NCBI RefSeq assembly: GCF_004103735.1
Contig: NZ_CP035281.1
Span: 868,001-932,000 of the forward strand
Source of the DNA: Aminipila luticellarii
GTDB lineage: Bacteria; Bacillota; Clostridia; Peptostreptococcales; Anaerovoracaceae
DNA: 64,000 nucleotides
Direction of reading: 5' to 3'
Shown here: positions 54,503 to 63,866 of the stretch, one piece after another
Layout of the letters: every line of letters starts with the position of its first letter
How positions within the stretch are numbered: the first letter of the stretch is position 1
Notes under the pieces: generated by a model
What the model was told of the DNA's origin: nothing
Seen by the model: only the letters and a program-made list of their open reading frames with translations
Databases searched by the model: none
Translations under genes and position numbers: made by a program

Positions 54503-57214
54503 ATGAGTACAAGAAATCAAGTGTTAAAAAAGAGCATTGCATTTTTACTGGTGCTGATTATGACACTGACCATGATGCCTTTGACTACCTTTGCCGACAG
54601 TTCAGATGAAGAAGTGGATTCCACCGGCGAAGATCAGCAGAACTATAGCACGGAATCTCAGATAAAAGATATAACGGAGAAAATTGCAGCTGTTTATGCA
54701 GAAAAAGGTGCTGATTGGTGGGGTACGTCCGGTACATGGTGGGATGCTACAGGAATGAGTGCATATAAAAAAGCTTTTTCAGATACGGCAAAAGATATAT
54801 CGGATGATTCAAAACAGGCATTTATCAATAAAACTATTTCAGATATTACCTCCTTAGGGACAACGGTATCCACCAATGCAAATAAACTGGCAAATGCAGT
54901 TAATGGAATGAGTGCATGGGGGTATGATCCGACCGCCTTGTGGACTGTAAATAAGACCAGGATAAATGCGGTAGAGCAATTGAATAACATTAAATTGGAA
55001 GATGCAACAAAGAGCTGGTATTCAACGATTGCCCCTTATGTACTCTTGTCGCTGAATCAAGGGGAATACAGTTCGGATACTTTAAAAAATCAATATGTAG
55101 ACTATCTGCTTGGAGAATTAGAAAATGTGGACTGGAGCTGGGGCGTGGATACTCCGGCTATGATTCTGCAGGGACTGGCGCCATATTACAACAGAGAAGA
55201 TGTTAAACCGGAAATAGATAAGATGCTTGTCACCTTATCTGAAAAGCAGACGGAAAATGGAAGTTATGGCAGTGCCAATAGCGATGCTTCTGTAATAGTT
55301 GCTCTGGCTCAGCTGGGCATAAATCCTCACACAGACAGCAGGTTCATAAAAGATGGAAAAAGTCTGATGGACGGACTTTTAACGTATAAGATGCCGTCTG
55401 ATGATGGTTTCGGGTACTCTGATGGAGTTTATAACGAGTATGCTACACAGCAGAGCTTTCTGGCCTTGATTGCTGCATCAGAAGTCATGAAAAACGGTTT
55501 ACCATATAATATATACGATTTTTCAAAAGAATCTAAAAGTGCTGCTTATGCAAATGGTGCAGGAGGTAAGGAAGCGGATCCTGCAGATCCGATATCTGAA
55601 AAGGAAATGAAGGTAAACTTTACATTAAAGGCTGATTCGGGGGTTTGGATTCCACGTACAACGGTAACCTTAAAATCTGATGCAACTGTATATCATGCAT
55701 TTACGAAAGCATTGGATGAAAAAGATTTTTCTTATGTCATAACGAATAAAAACTACGTGTCCTCTATAACCAATGCATCAGGTAAAAGCTTAGTTGAATT
55801 TGACAAAGGGAAGCATTCGGGCTGGCTTTATAAGGTGAATGATGAGCTGCCAGATATTGCATTGACAAAGTATAAATTGCATGATGGGGACAATGTGGTA
55901 TGGTATTACACAAATGACTGGACAAAAGATCCGGATGCAGTAGAAGCCGCCGGCGGGAAGGCAGCCATTAAGGAGTTTGAGGAGCTAACAAAAGAAAATA
56001 CCGTAGGACGGATTGAAGTAGAAGCGACTATAGACAAAGATGGCAAGGGATCCGCTGATGTTTCGGCAAAGGATATAAGTGATGCCATAGCAGCTGCCGA
56101 AAAAGATGATCAAAATTCTGGTATTCAACCCAAGAAAGAAATAAAGATAGTAATTAATGCAGACAGCAAGATAAACGAGATAAAAACAAAGTTGCCCGAG
56201 GCTGCTGTGACAGAGCTGGGAAAGAAAGTGGATGTGCTGACAGTACAGACTCCTATAGCAAATATCAGACTGGATAAACAAAATTTAGACTATCTTTTAA
56301 AAAGTGCTGATGGAGATGTAATTTTTACGGTCAAAAAAGTAGAATTAGAAAAGAAAGCGGAGCTTACAGAAGAAAATAAGAGTAATCTCCAAGAAAAGAT
56401 CAAAGGGGGATTTATATTTGATTTTAATTTAGTTACAGGAGATAAAAAAGTCTCTCAATTTGCAGATAATCTACAGATTTCTGTACCATATGCAGCAGCG
56501 GAGTCTGAGAATTCAAACGGCATCGTGGCCTATTATATAAAAGATAAAGGCAGTCTGGAAATCATGAAAAACTGTGTGTATGATTTACAGACAAAGATGC
56601 TGAGCTTTTCAACGGATCACTTTTCTAGCTATGCGGTAGGATATAGAAATATTTCGTTTAATGATATATCAAAACATTGGGCAAAGGATCAAATTGTTTT
56701 TTTGGCGGCAAGAGATGTGGTCAAAGGTATAAATGATGCAGGCTTTGCACCAGATGATAAAATAACCCGTGCGGAATTCGTACAAATGCTTGCTAATCTG
56801 GCAGGTGCGGATTTAAGTGCGTACGGAGATCCTAAATTTAAAGATGTCAAGGCAGGAGAATGGTTCGCCGGTTCAGCTGCGTGGGCTGAAGAAAAAGGTC
56901 TTGTCACAGGATCTTTAGAGAATGGCGGAGGTCTTAGCTTTGATCCGAATGATAGCATAACAAGGCAAGATATGTCTGTAATTCTTTCCAGATATATGTC
57001 AAAAATTGAAAATAAAAAATTAGAGGAAGTAAACAAAGAAGTGGAGTTTCGGGATAAAGAGGAAATCGGAAAGTATGCAGCATCAGCGGTTATCGAATTA
57101 CAAAAAGCAGGAGTGATAAACGGAAAAACTGTAGATATTTTTGCACCGAAAGAAAGTGCCACAAGAGCAGAGTGCTCCAAAATGATTTCTGTATTGATGC
57201 AGAACTATTTATAA
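54503..57214 (+). CDS. SLH-anchored full transcobalamin-like surface protein
   Basis: This 903-residue exported protein has a signal peptide (ending TFAD, about 31), an alpha/alpha-barrel domain (about 45-350), a DUF4430 domain (about 368-475) with KGKHSGWLYKVND and DGDNVVWYYTNDW, a beta-rich region (about 490-710), and three SLH domains (about 716, 778 and 847 to the end). The barrel-then-beta order is that of human transcobalamin, so the two domains may clasp a corrinoid. It lies 73 bp after the transporter gene with AAGGAGG, and no strong terminator intervenes, so riboswitch 4 probably controls it too. Confidence 0.85.
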   Translation: MSTRNQVLKKSIAFLLVLIMTLTMMPLTTFADSSDEEVDSTGEDQQNYSTESQIKDITEKIAAVYAEKGADWWGTSGTWWDATGMSAYKKAFSDTAKDISDDSKQAFINKTISDITSLGTTVSTNANKLANAVNGMSAWGYDPTALWTVNKTRINAVEQLNNIKLEDATKSWYSTIAPYVLLSLNQGEYSSDTLKNQYVDYLLGELENVDWSWGVDTPAMILQGLAPYYNREDVKPEIDKMLVTLSEKQTENGSYGSANSDASVIVALAQLGINPHTDSRFIKDGKSLMDGLLTYKMPSDDGFGYSDGVYNEYATQQSFLALIAASEVMKNGLPYNIYDFSKESKSAAYANGAGGKEADPADPISEKEMKVNFTLKADSGVWIPRTTVTLKSDATVYHAFTKALDEKDFSYVITNKNYVSSITNASGKSLVEFDKGKHSGWLYKVNDELPDIALTKYKLHDGDNVVWYYTNDWTKDPDAVEAAGGKAAIKEFEELTKENTVGRIEVEATIDKDGKGSADVSAKDISDAIAAAEKDDQNSGIQPKKEIKIVINADSKINEIKTKLPEAAVTELGKKVDVLTVQTPIANIRLDKQNLDYLLKSADGDVIFTVKKVELEKKAELTEENKSNLQEKIKGGFIFDFNLVTGDKKVSQFADNLQISVPYAAAESENSNGIVAYYIKDKGSLEIMKNCVYDLQTKMLSFSTDHFSSYAVGYRNISFNDISKHWAKDQIVFLAARDVVKGINDAGFAPDDKITRAEFVQMLANLAGADLSAYGDPKFKDVKAGEWFAGSAAWAEEKGLVTGSLENGGGLSFDPNDSITRQDMSVILSRYMSKIENKKLEEVNKEVEFRDKEEIGKYAASAVIELQKAGVINGKTVDIFAPKESATRAECSKMISVLMQNYL

Positions 57215-57333
57215 ACATAGGGAAGATATGTGCGCAGTTGTTACTGAAAGTTATTTTTTAAAGAGTGGGTATTAGAATGATATCGTTAAGATCGATTCTT
57301 CTGAGCCCAGTCTTTTAAAGGGTAAAATTGGGC

Positions 57334-57362
57334 TTGAAATAACACCGTATGTGTGATAAACT
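57334..57362 (+). promoter_or_regulatory. Promoter of cobalamin riboswitch 5
   Basis: TTGAAA (57334-57339) and TAAACT (57357-57362) with a 17-bp spacer. Confidence 0.5.
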
Positions 57363-57387
57363 AATAAAAATAGAAATTATATTACTT

Positions 57388-57571
57388 CCATGTTTCAGCT
57401 TTATGTTCCAATAAAGTCTGACTAAGAGGGAATCCGGTGAAAATCCGGAATGGACCCGCCACTGTGAGTGAGGAGTTTCTTTTAAGATTTATTCTGAAAA
57501 GGATAAATAGCCACTGAAGATTATTCGGGAAGGTTAAAAGAAATGTAGATACACAAGTCAGGAGACCTGCA
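57388..57571 (+). promoter_or_regulatory. Cobalamin riboswitch 5
   Basis: Aptamer landmarks are CTAAGAGGGAATCCGGTGAAA, GACCCGCCACTGTGAGTG, GCCACTGAAG, CGGGAAGG and ACAAGTCAGGAGACCTGCA. The core has CCGCCACTGTGAG in place of the CCGCCGCTGTAAG seen in the other four. It controls the LysA-like gene. Confidence 0.9.
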
Positions 57572-57641
57572 TGAGAAGCACGCCAATCCACGGGTAGCAT
57601 GGATCATTGGCAAGAATACTAGAAATAGAACAGTAAAACGG

Positions 57642-57668
57642 ACTGCGATTTTTGTCGCAGTTTTTTTG
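57642..57668 (+). terminator. Terminator of riboswitch 5
   Basis: A perfect 7-bp stem (57642-57648 with 57655-57661) followed by seven T residues, 20 bp before the start codon. Confidence 0.88.
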
Positions 57669-57687
57669 TTATGTGGGGGGATTACAA

Positions 57688-59013
57688 ATGGATATTTTTG
57701 AGAATAAGATATTTAAAATTGAAAAAGAGCATTTATGTTTTGATGGAAGGGATTTAATAAAGCTGGTTGAAAAATATGGCTCCCCACTATATGTTTTCTC
57801 TGAAAGGGAACTGAGAAAGAATGTGAATGAAGTAATTGTTGCCTTTAGGACCTTTTATGATAAAACGAGTATACATTATGCAGCGCAATGTGAATCCACC
57901 CTGGCCAACCTGCAGGTCATAAGGGATGCGGGGTGTAATTTACAGGTCAACTCCGGAGGGGAATTGTTTAAAGGCCTGCAGGCCGGATTCGAGGGGGATC
58001 AGATCATATTCACCGGAGCGTGCAAAACAGGTGAGGAAATTGAACTTGCCATAAAGAGCGGAGTAAAGTCTGTTAATATTGACTCCATTTATGAACTGAC
58101 CAGAATCGCTAAGATTGCCGAAGCTTTAGATACTCCGGTAAATATTGCCTTGATGGTGGCCCCTGAAATTTCCTATTACCATTCCGATCGTCATAGGCTG
58201 TCGGGGCAGGAATCTGAATTTGGTATTACATTTGAACAGCTTCGAACCGCTATTCGGATGTCTCAAAAAAACAAGAAGTACGTAAAGCTCAAAGGATACC
58301 ACTTCCATCTTCAAAATGGATCACATGAGCCGGAATCCGTTCATGAAGCTTTTGTTACTATGCTTGAAACGGCGGTAAAAATGTATCAGTTGACTGGCTT
58401 TTCCCCGCAGAGCTTAAATATCGGAGGGGGTATTTCGTCCGACAACATGGGGCAGATTGCAGAAGCGGTGTCAGAAGAATTAAATGCAGCTACAGTGGAG
58501 AAATGGGCAGGAAAAGAATATGGTCAATTTTTTAAAGATATAGAACTGATTATTGAACCCGGAAGAAAAATCGCCGCTTCTGCAGGAATCCTGCTGACCA
58601 GTATTGTAAATGAAAAATATCGAAAAAATTTAAATGAAAATTGGCTGGTTCTGGATGAAGGCCTAAACAACGGAATGGAATTTGAAAGGCTTTTGAGCTA
58701 TAATCAGCTGCTCTGCGCTAATAAAATAACGGAAAACCATAACATGTCCTATAAAATCAGCGGTCTGTCTTATGCATCATCAGAGGGCATCAGACTTCCA
58801 GGCAGCATAACCGCAGGAGACTTCATTGCTTTTATTAATGCGGGAGCATATAGCCATTCGTACCTGTCCAGTTTCAGCGGAAGGCCAAGACCGGGTGCCA
58901 TTATGATCAAAAAGAATGGTACGGTAAAACAGATTAAAAGGCCGCAGCGATATGAAGATCTGTTGGAAGGGGAAGAACCTTTCCGAGAGGAATTAAATGT
59001 ATGCGCGATTTGA
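57688..59013 (+). CDS. LysA-fold (PLP fold III decarboxylase-like) protein lacking the PLP lysine
   Basis: The 441-residue protein has the layout of diaminopimelate/ornithine decarboxylases: N-terminal TIM barrel with GYHFHLQNGS and LNIGGGIS, the phosphate-binding EPGR, and a C-terminal beta domain. The Schiff-base lysine, normally in YAxKAN, aligns with Gln67 in YAAQCES, and the C-terminal catalytic Cys motif (CESxD) is replaced by GLNNGMEFE. It is therefore probably not a PLP decarboxylase; it could be a binding protein or act by another chemistry. It is the sole gene behind riboswitch 5. The ATG at 57688 follows GGGGGG. Confidence 0.8.
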   Translation: MDIFENKIFKIEKEHLCFDGRDLIKLVEKYGSPLYVFSERELRKNVNEVIVAFRTFYDKTSIHYAAQCESTLANLQVIRDAGCNLQVNSGGELFKGLQAGFEGDQIIFTGACKTGEEIELAIKSGVKSVNIDSIYELTRIAKIAEALDTPVNIALMVAPEISYYHSDRHRLSGQESEFGITFEQLRTAIRMSQKNKKYVKLKGYHFHLQNGSHEPESVHEAFVTMLETAVKMYQLTGFSPQSLNIGGGISSDNMGQIAEAVSEELNAATVEKWAGKEYGQFFKDIELIIEPGRKIAASAGILLTSIVNEKYRKNLNENWLVLDEGLNNGMEFERLLSYNQLLCANKITENHNMSYKISGLSYASSEGIRLPGSITAGDFIAFINAGAYSHSYLSSFSGRPRPGAIMIKKNGTVKQIKRPQRYEDLLEGEEPFREELNVCAI

Positions 59014-59063
59014 GGACTATTTTGGTAAAAAATAAATACATAGTTTTGCCATGCATTTTTCTA

Positions 59064-59092
59064 TTGACATCACATGATAGGCATGGTATTAT
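59064..59092 (+). promoter_or_regulatory. Promoter of the pyrimidine operon
   Basis: TTGACA (59064-59069) and TATTAT (59087-59092) with a 17-bp spacer. It gives a leader of about 320 nt before pyrB. Confidence 0.78.
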
Positions 59093-59208
59093 ATTGAAGA
59101 TTTAGGCACGAGGAAAAAGAGAAAGTGCGATTTTGTGGAATTTATGGCAGGTTATACTAGTGTGTTAAAACCTTGCTGTAAAGTGAATGGTAGGAAGGAA
59201 TTATACAT

Positions 59209-59376
59209 ATGTTAATGACGTTTGAAAATTATATAAGAGAGAATTACGACCTTACAAAAGATTTTGAGAACTCGGCGGCATATCCTTCGGTTTTAGAATT
59301 AATTTGTTTATTGCCGTTGTCCGGGAAATCGTCTCTATTGGAGATGCCCTTTTCTTTAGATGATTGTATTATTTAA
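59209..59376 (+). CDS. 55-codon leader peptide of the pyr operon
   Basis: A short frame with ATG at 59209 and a strong ribosome site (AGGAAGGA, eight bases upstream) encodes [20 protein letters not shown] and 35 further residues. Its TAA stop provides the first bases of the terminator stem at 59375-59403. This recalls pyrL in front of pyrBI of enterobacteria, where ribosome-polymerase coupling under UTP control decides termination. The peptide resembles nothing known to me. A real small protein is possible. Confidence 0.6.
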   Translation: MLMTFENYIRENYDLTKDFENSAAYPSVLELICLLPLSGKSSLLEMPFSLDDCII

Positions 59377-59403
59377 TCTTCCATTATTGGAAGATTTTTT
59401 TTT
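59375..59403 (+). terminator. Attenuator terminator before pyrB
   Basis: An 8-bp perfect stem (59375-59382 with 59389-59396, loop ATTATT) followed by T residues to 59403. A ribosome finishing the leader frame would sit on its 5' arm and prevent folding. No PyrR-binding consensus was found in the leader. Confidence 0.85.
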
Positions 59404-59422
59404 GCTGGAAAGGAGATTTAAT

Positions 59423-60349
59423 ATGTTAAAAGGTAGAAATTTATTGGAACCTATGGACTTTTCTTTAAGCGAGCTTGAGGAAGTATTTGATTTGGCGGAC
59501 AGAATTATAGGCGACCCTGCAAAATATGTGCATGCTTGTGATGGTAAGCTGCTGGCTACACTGTTTTATGAACCAAGTACAAGAACCCGTTTCAGTTTCG
59601 AGGCAGCCATGCTTAGACTGGGGGGACAGGTCATTGGATTCTCCGAACCCAATTCCAGTTCAGTGGCAAAGGGGGAAAGTATTGCAGATACGGTCAAGAC
59701 CGTTGCATGCTATGCCGATCTTGCCGTCATGAGGCATCCGAAAGAAGGAGCTCCCAAGGTAGCAGCTCACAGTACGAGCATGCCGGTCATTAATGCCGGG
59801 GACGGAGGACATCAGCACCCGACTCAGACTCTTACGGACCTTCTGACAATCCGAAGAACTTTAGGCGGATTTGAGAACATCACAGTAGGCTGCTGCGGAG
59901 ATCTTAAATTTGGACGAACAGTTCATTCTCTGATCAAGGCACTTTCCCGATATAAAAATGTGAAGTTCATTCTGATTTCTCCGGAGGAATTGAGGATCCC
60001 GGACTATGTAAGAAAAGAAATCCTCATAAAGAACGGCATTGAATTTGAAGAGGTGAGAAGCTTGCAGGAAGCCCTGCCGAAGCTGGATGTTCTTTATATG
60101 ACGAGAGTACAGAAAGAAAGATTCTTCAATGAAGAGGACTATATCCGGTTGAAGGACACTTATATTTTAGACAAAGCAAAGATGAAGCTGGCTAAAGAGA
60201 GCATGATCGTACTTCATCCGCTTCCGAGAGTAAATGAGATCGCCGTGGAGGTGGATGAGGATCCGAGAGCCATGTATTTTGTTCAGGCGAAGAACGGTAT
60301 GTTTGTCAGAATGGCTCTTATCATGAGTCTTCTTGGAATAGAAGGTTAG
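59423..60349 (+). CDS. pyrB: Aspartate carbamoyltransferase catalytic subunit
   Basis: This 308-residue enzyme joins carbamoyl phosphate and aspartate, the first committed step of pyrimidine synthesis. The carbamoyl-phosphate motif is [13 protein letters not shown], with SSVAKGES (active-site Ser and Lys), HPTQTLTD and HPLPR following. ATG 59423 has AAAGGAG eight bases upstream; an in-frame start at 59360 would overlap the terminator. It forms a dodecamer with PyrI from the next gene. Confidence 0.96.
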   Translation: MLKGRNLLEPMDFSLSELEEVFDLADRIIGDPAKYVHACDGKLLATLFYEPSTRTRFSFEAAMLRLGGQVIGFSEPNSSSVAKGESIADTVKTVACYADLAVMRHPKEGAPKVAAHSTSMPVINAGDGGHQHPTQTLTDLLTIRRTLGGFENITVGCCGDLKFGRTVHSLIKALSRYKNVKFILISPEELRIPDYVRKEILIKNGIEFEEVRSLQEALPKLDVLYMTRVQKERFFNEEDYIRLKDTYILDKAKMKLAKESMIVLHPLPRVNEIAVEVDEDPRAMYFVQAKNGMFVRMALIMSLLGIEG

Positions 60350-60360
60350 GAGGGATTTAA

Positions 60361-60792
60361 ATGTTAGTAAACAGTATAGAAAAAGGAATTGTAATTGATC
60401 ATATCACGGCCGGTCTCGGTGCCAAGATTTTAGAATATCTTGATATCGACCTGAATACGAATACCGTTGCATTTATCATGAATGCATGCAGCAAGAAGCA
60501 CGGTAAAAAGGATATTGTCAAGATTCAAAATGTAACCGATGTAAATCTGGATGTTCTTGGATTGATTGAGCCAAATGCTACGGTAAATGTCATAGAAAAT
60601 GGTGAGATCGTTAAAAAGATTACACTGCAAGTGCCTGAAACGGTGACAAATGTTATAAAGTGTAAAAACCCAAGGTGCGTGACCTCTGTAGAGACCAATG
60701 CACCACATATCTTCCACTTGATTGATGCCGAAAACAGAGAGTACCGATGCGAATACTGCGATGAAATCGTATCCATGAAGGGAGCTTATTAA
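60361..60792 (+). CDS. pyrI: Aspartate carbamoyltransferase regulatory subunit
   Basis: The 143-residue subunit binds CTP/ATP for allosteric control of PyrB. The N-terminal nucleotide-binding domain is followed by a zinc domain with four cysteines, CKNPRC and CEYC, near residues 101-135. It is 11 bp after pyrB. The two-subunit enzyme is found in some Clostridia; Bacillus uses PyrB alone. Confidence 0.95.
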   Translation: MLVNSIEKGIVIDHITAGLGAKILEYLDIDLNTNTVAFIMNACSKKHGKKDIVKIQNVTDVNLDVLGLIEPNATVNVIENGEIVKKITLQVPETVTNVIKCKNPRCVTSVETNAPHIFHLIDAENREYRCEYCDEIVSMKGAY

Positions 60793-60795
60793 TTC

Positions 60796-62088
60796 ATGAG
60801 AATTCTGATCAAGAATGGGATGCTTATTGATCCGGATCTTGGACTGGAAGCCGTAGGAAATCTTTACATCGAAAACGGAAAAATAGTTTGCATGAAAACA
60901 GAAGCAGGAATTTCAGGTGTGATGCCTATATGGGGCGAAGAGCCTTTTGAAACCGATTCAGTCACACAGATAGAGGCTGCGGGGAAATGGGTGGTGCCGG
61001 GATTGATCGATCTTCACGTCCATTTCCGAGAGCCGGGTCAGGAATATAAAGAAGATATTTTTACAGGCTGTAAAGCTGCTGCAAAGGGCGGCTTTACCAC
61101 GGTGTGCTGTATGCCGAACACCAGACCGGTCATAGACAGCCCAGAGGTCGTAAAATATATTGATGAAAAAGCCAAGCGTGCAAACGGGGTACATGTTTTG
61201 TCCGTGGGCAGTATTACCGAGGGCCAGAGAGGCAAAAATCTGGCTGACATTCACGGAATGTGTCAGACCCAAACACGGTGCAGGGAATTGACCGGAAAGG
61301 GAATCTGTGCCATCAGTGAAGACGGGCGTTCTGTGATGAATGCGGGGATGATGCTCCGGGGAATATGGGAAGGCAGAAAGAATGGATTAATCGCCTTTTC
61401 TCATACGGAGGACGACAGCTTGGCAGGAACCGGAATCGGTGAAGCGCTGATTGTGGCCAGAGATATCATGCTGGCAAAAGAAGCGGACAGCCCCATTCAC
61501 CTTTGTCATATCAGTACGGCGGGAAGCCTGGAAATCATCAGAAAAGCAAAGGCCGAAGGAATACCGGTTACAGCCGAAACCGGACCCCATTACTTTGTTT
61601 TGGACAAGAGCTGTGCGGGTAATGACGGAAACAAGAAAATGAATCCGCCGCTGCGAACCAAAGAGGATGTAGCTGCCGTTAAAAGAGCCTTGCAGGATGG
61701 AACGCTGGATGTTATCGCCACCGATCATGCTCCTCACAGCAGAGAAGAAAAGGAATGCGGTTATGAGAAGGCGTTAAACGGCGTAGTCGGATTGGAAACG
61801 TCTTTTGCAGTAAGCTATACCTTTCTTGTACGAACCGGAGTATTGACTCCTTTGGAGCTGATTGATAAAATGAGCTGTAAACCAGCTGAAATATTGGGGC
61901 TGGACAGAGGAATTCTTGCGGCAGGCAAAACGGCAGATATTGCCATTATAGACATAGAGAAATGCTTTCAGATCAAGGGGGAGGACTTTGTTTCCAAAGG
62001 AAAAAACTCGGCTTTTCTGGGCATGAAGGTCTATGGAGAAATCTTGTATACAATAATAGACGGCAGGATCGTTTATGCGGCTGAATAG
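60796..62088 (+). CDS. pyrC: Dihydroorotase
   Basis: This 430-residue type I dihydroorotase cyclises carbamoyl-aspartate. It has the zinc ligand motif DLHVHFREPGQEYKEDI (about residues 74-90), later metal His residues in FSHTED and LCHISTAG, and the catalytic ATDHAPHS. It starts 3 bp after pyrI. A perfect hairpin (62075-62082 with 62087-62094) spans its stop codon. Confidence 0.95.
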   Translation: MRILIKNGMLIDPDLGLEAVGNLYIENGKIVCMKTEAGISGVMPIWGEEPFETDSVTQIEAAGKWVVPGLIDLHVHFREPGQEYKEDIFTGCKAAAKGGFTTVCCMPNTRPVIDSPEVVKYIDEKAKRANGVHVLSVGSITEGQRGKNLADIHGMCQTQTRCRELTGKGICAISEDGRSVMNAGMMLRGIWEGRKNGLIAFSHTEDDSLAGTGIGEALIVARDIMLAKEADSPIHLCHISTAGSLEIIRKAKAEGIPVTAETGPHYFVLDKSCAGNDGNKKMNPPLRTKEDVAAVKRALQDGTLDVIATDHAPHSREEKECGYEKALNGVVGLETSFAVSYTFLVRTGVLTPLELIDKMSCKPAEILGLDRGILAAGKTADIAIIDIEKCFQIKGEDFVSKGKNSAFLGMKVYGEILYTIIDGRIVYAAE

Positions 62089-62094
62089 CCGCAT
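62075..62094 (+). other. Hairpin across the pyrC stop codon
   Basis: A perfect 8-bp GC-rich stem with a 4-nt loop contains the TAG stop. No strong T run follows, so it may adjust mRNA stability or give partial polarity between pyrC and pyrF. Confidence 0.5.
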
Positions 62095-62145
62095 AAGCTT
62101 TAAGAGCAGGCGAAGCTGTGGAATGGAAGAGGATGGAGGTATGAG

Positions 62146-63048
62146 ATGATCGATACATTACTCAAAAAAATAGATGCGATGAAAAATCCTACGGTGGTAG
62201 GGCTGGATCCTACCCTGGAGATGATTCCGGAACCTTTGCAGGCAGAAATGTTTGAGAAATACGGGAAAACACCTGATGCAGTAGGCAGCATGTTTATAAA
62301 ATTCAATAAAGAAATCATAGATAGTGTGGCAGATATCGTACCTGCGGTAAAACCTCAGATCGCTATGTATGAAAAGTATGGAGTGGAAGGAATCAGAGCC
62401 TATCTGGAAACCATAGAATACGCCAGGGAAAAAGGAATGACAGTCATTGGCGACATAAAGAGAGGGGATATTTCCTCTACTGCGGCAGCTTATGCGGCGC
62501 ATATCGAAGGGACGGAGATCGCAGGGGAAGAATTTGATTTATGGAAAGAGGACTGGATTACCATCAATCCATATCTGGGAATAGATGGAATTCAGCCTTT
62601 TATCGACGCATGCAATAAGAAAGACAAAGGAGTGTTCGTGCTGGTCAAGACGAGCAACCCTTCCAGCAGTCAGATTCAGGACATTGTGGTGAAGGATAAG
62701 ACTATCTATGAAATGGTAGCAGAGCTGGTGAAGGAATGGGGAACACAGTCCATGGGAACCATGGGCTACAGCAGAATTGGAGCAGTCGTAGGTGCGACCC
62801 ATAAGGAGCAGGGAGCGCATTTGAGAAAAATCATGCCCCATACCTTTTTCTTAGTACCGGGATACGGTGCTCAAGGGGGAACCGGAGCCGATTTAAAAGG
62901 CTTTTTTGACAAAGATGGAAGAGGGTGCATCGTGAATTCTTCCAGAGGAATCACAGCAGCCTATAAGAAAAATAATAAATATGGTGAACGTGCGGGAGAA
63001 GCTGCACGGGCTGCGGCACTTGCCATGAAGGCAGACCTGCAGTATTAG
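62146..63048 (+). CDS. pyrF: Orotidine 5'-phosphate decarboxylase (type 2)
   Basis: This 300-residue enzyme makes UMP from OMP. It is the longer subfamily 2 form. The active-site motif is DIKRGDISSTAAAYA (Asp-Lys-Asp), with VGLDP at the N-terminus and LVPGYGAQGG as the phosphate loop. It follows pyrC by 57 bp with GGAGG before the ATG. Confidence 0.94.
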   Translation: MIDTLLKKIDAMKNPTVVGLDPTLEMIPEPLQAEMFEKYGKTPDAVGSMFIKFNKEIIDSVADIVPAVKPQIAMYEKYGVEGIRAYLETIEYAREKGMTVIGDIKRGDISSTAAAYAAHIEGTEIAGEEFDLWKEDWITINPYLGIDGIQPFIDACNKKDKGVFVLVKTSNPSSSQIQDIVVKDKTIYEMVAELVKEWGTQSMGTMGYSRIGAVVGATHKEQGAHLRKIMPHTFFLVPGYGAQGGTGADLKGFFDKDGRGCIVNSSRGITAAYKKNNKYGERAGEAARAAALAMKADLQY

Positions 63049-63056
63049 GAGTAGTT

Positions 63057-63866
63057 ATGAAAAAAGTAGTATGGGGAAACATTCTATGCAATGATCCGAT
63101 TGCAAAGGATGTTTATAAAATGCAGATTCAAAGTTCGGAGATGGGACCTGTTAAAGCGGGGCAGTTTGTGAATATTTATCTGGAGGATAAAAGCATGCTG
63201 CTCCCCAGACCCCTCAGTATTTGTGATGCAGAGGAAGACAGCATAACAATTGTCTACAGAATCGCAGGAAAAGGAACAAGGGAACTTTCAGCGTATCAGG
63301 CGATGAATCAAATCAGAGTAAGTACACCGCTTGGAAACGGATATTTTATCGAAGGCACTGCCCTTGGCGGACAGATCGATGATTACAGCGGCAAAACAGT
63401 CGTTGTAGCAGGGGGAGGTATTGGTGTGCCTCCTATGGTACTTTTGGCCAGAAGGTTGAAAGAAAAGGGAGCGGAGGTTCTTGCTGCCGTAGGGTTTCAG
63501 GAAGAGCCGTTTCTAATAGAAGAATTAAAACAATATTGCAGGGAGGTACATGTAGCGACGGATAGAGGAACATGTGGATTTCATGGCAATGCAGTGCAGA
63601 TGATAAAAGAAAAAAGGATTGATGCAGACGAATACTTTTCCTGCGGACCGAAAGTCATGCTGAAAGCCTTAAGTGATTTCTGCACAGAAAAAAGGATTCA
63701 CTGCCAAGTTTCTCTGGAAGAAAGAATGGGCTGCGGGTATGGGGCCTGTGTGGGATGCACCTGTAAAATCAAAGTGAAAACCAATCAAGGTATGGAAATA
63801 CAGCAAAAAGGTGTCTGCAAGCATGGACCTGTATTTTTCGGGGAGGAGGTAGTTTGGGATGAATAA
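63057..63866 (+). CDS. pyrK: Dihydroorotate dehydrogenase B electron transfer subunit
   Basis: The 269-residue FAD/2Fe-2S subunit passes electrons from dihydroorotate in PyrD to NAD. FAD-binding PRPLSICD (about residues 49-56), NAD-binding GGGIGVPPMV, and the 2Fe-2S ligands CGYGACVGCTC plus a later Cys (VCKHGPVF) are present. It is 8 bp after pyrF and overlaps pyrD by 8 bp. Confidence 0.95.
   Translation: MKKVVWGNILCNDPIAKDVYKMQIQSSEMGPVKAGQFVNIYLEDKSMLLPRPLSICDAEEDSITIVYRIAGKGTRELSAYQAMNQIRVSTPLGNGYFIEGTALGGQIDDYSGKTVVVAGGGIGVPPMVLLARRLKEKGAEVLAAVGFQEEPFLIEELKQYCREVHVATDRGTCGFHGNAVQMIKEKRIDADEYFSCGPKVMLKALSDFCTEKRIHCQVSLEERMGCGYGACVGCTCKIKVKTNQGMEIQQKGVCKHGPVFFGEEVVWDE

Noticed and set aside
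57688-59013. Naming this gene lysA (diaminopimelate decarboxylase)
   Set aside because: The PLP lysine and catalytic cysteine motif are missing and the gene is under a cobalamin riboswitch.
59209-59376. PyrR-binding attenuator in the pyr leader
   Set aside because: I searched the leader by eye for the conserved PyrR anti-antiterminator loop and found only a partial GTCC-like match without the GAGG part.
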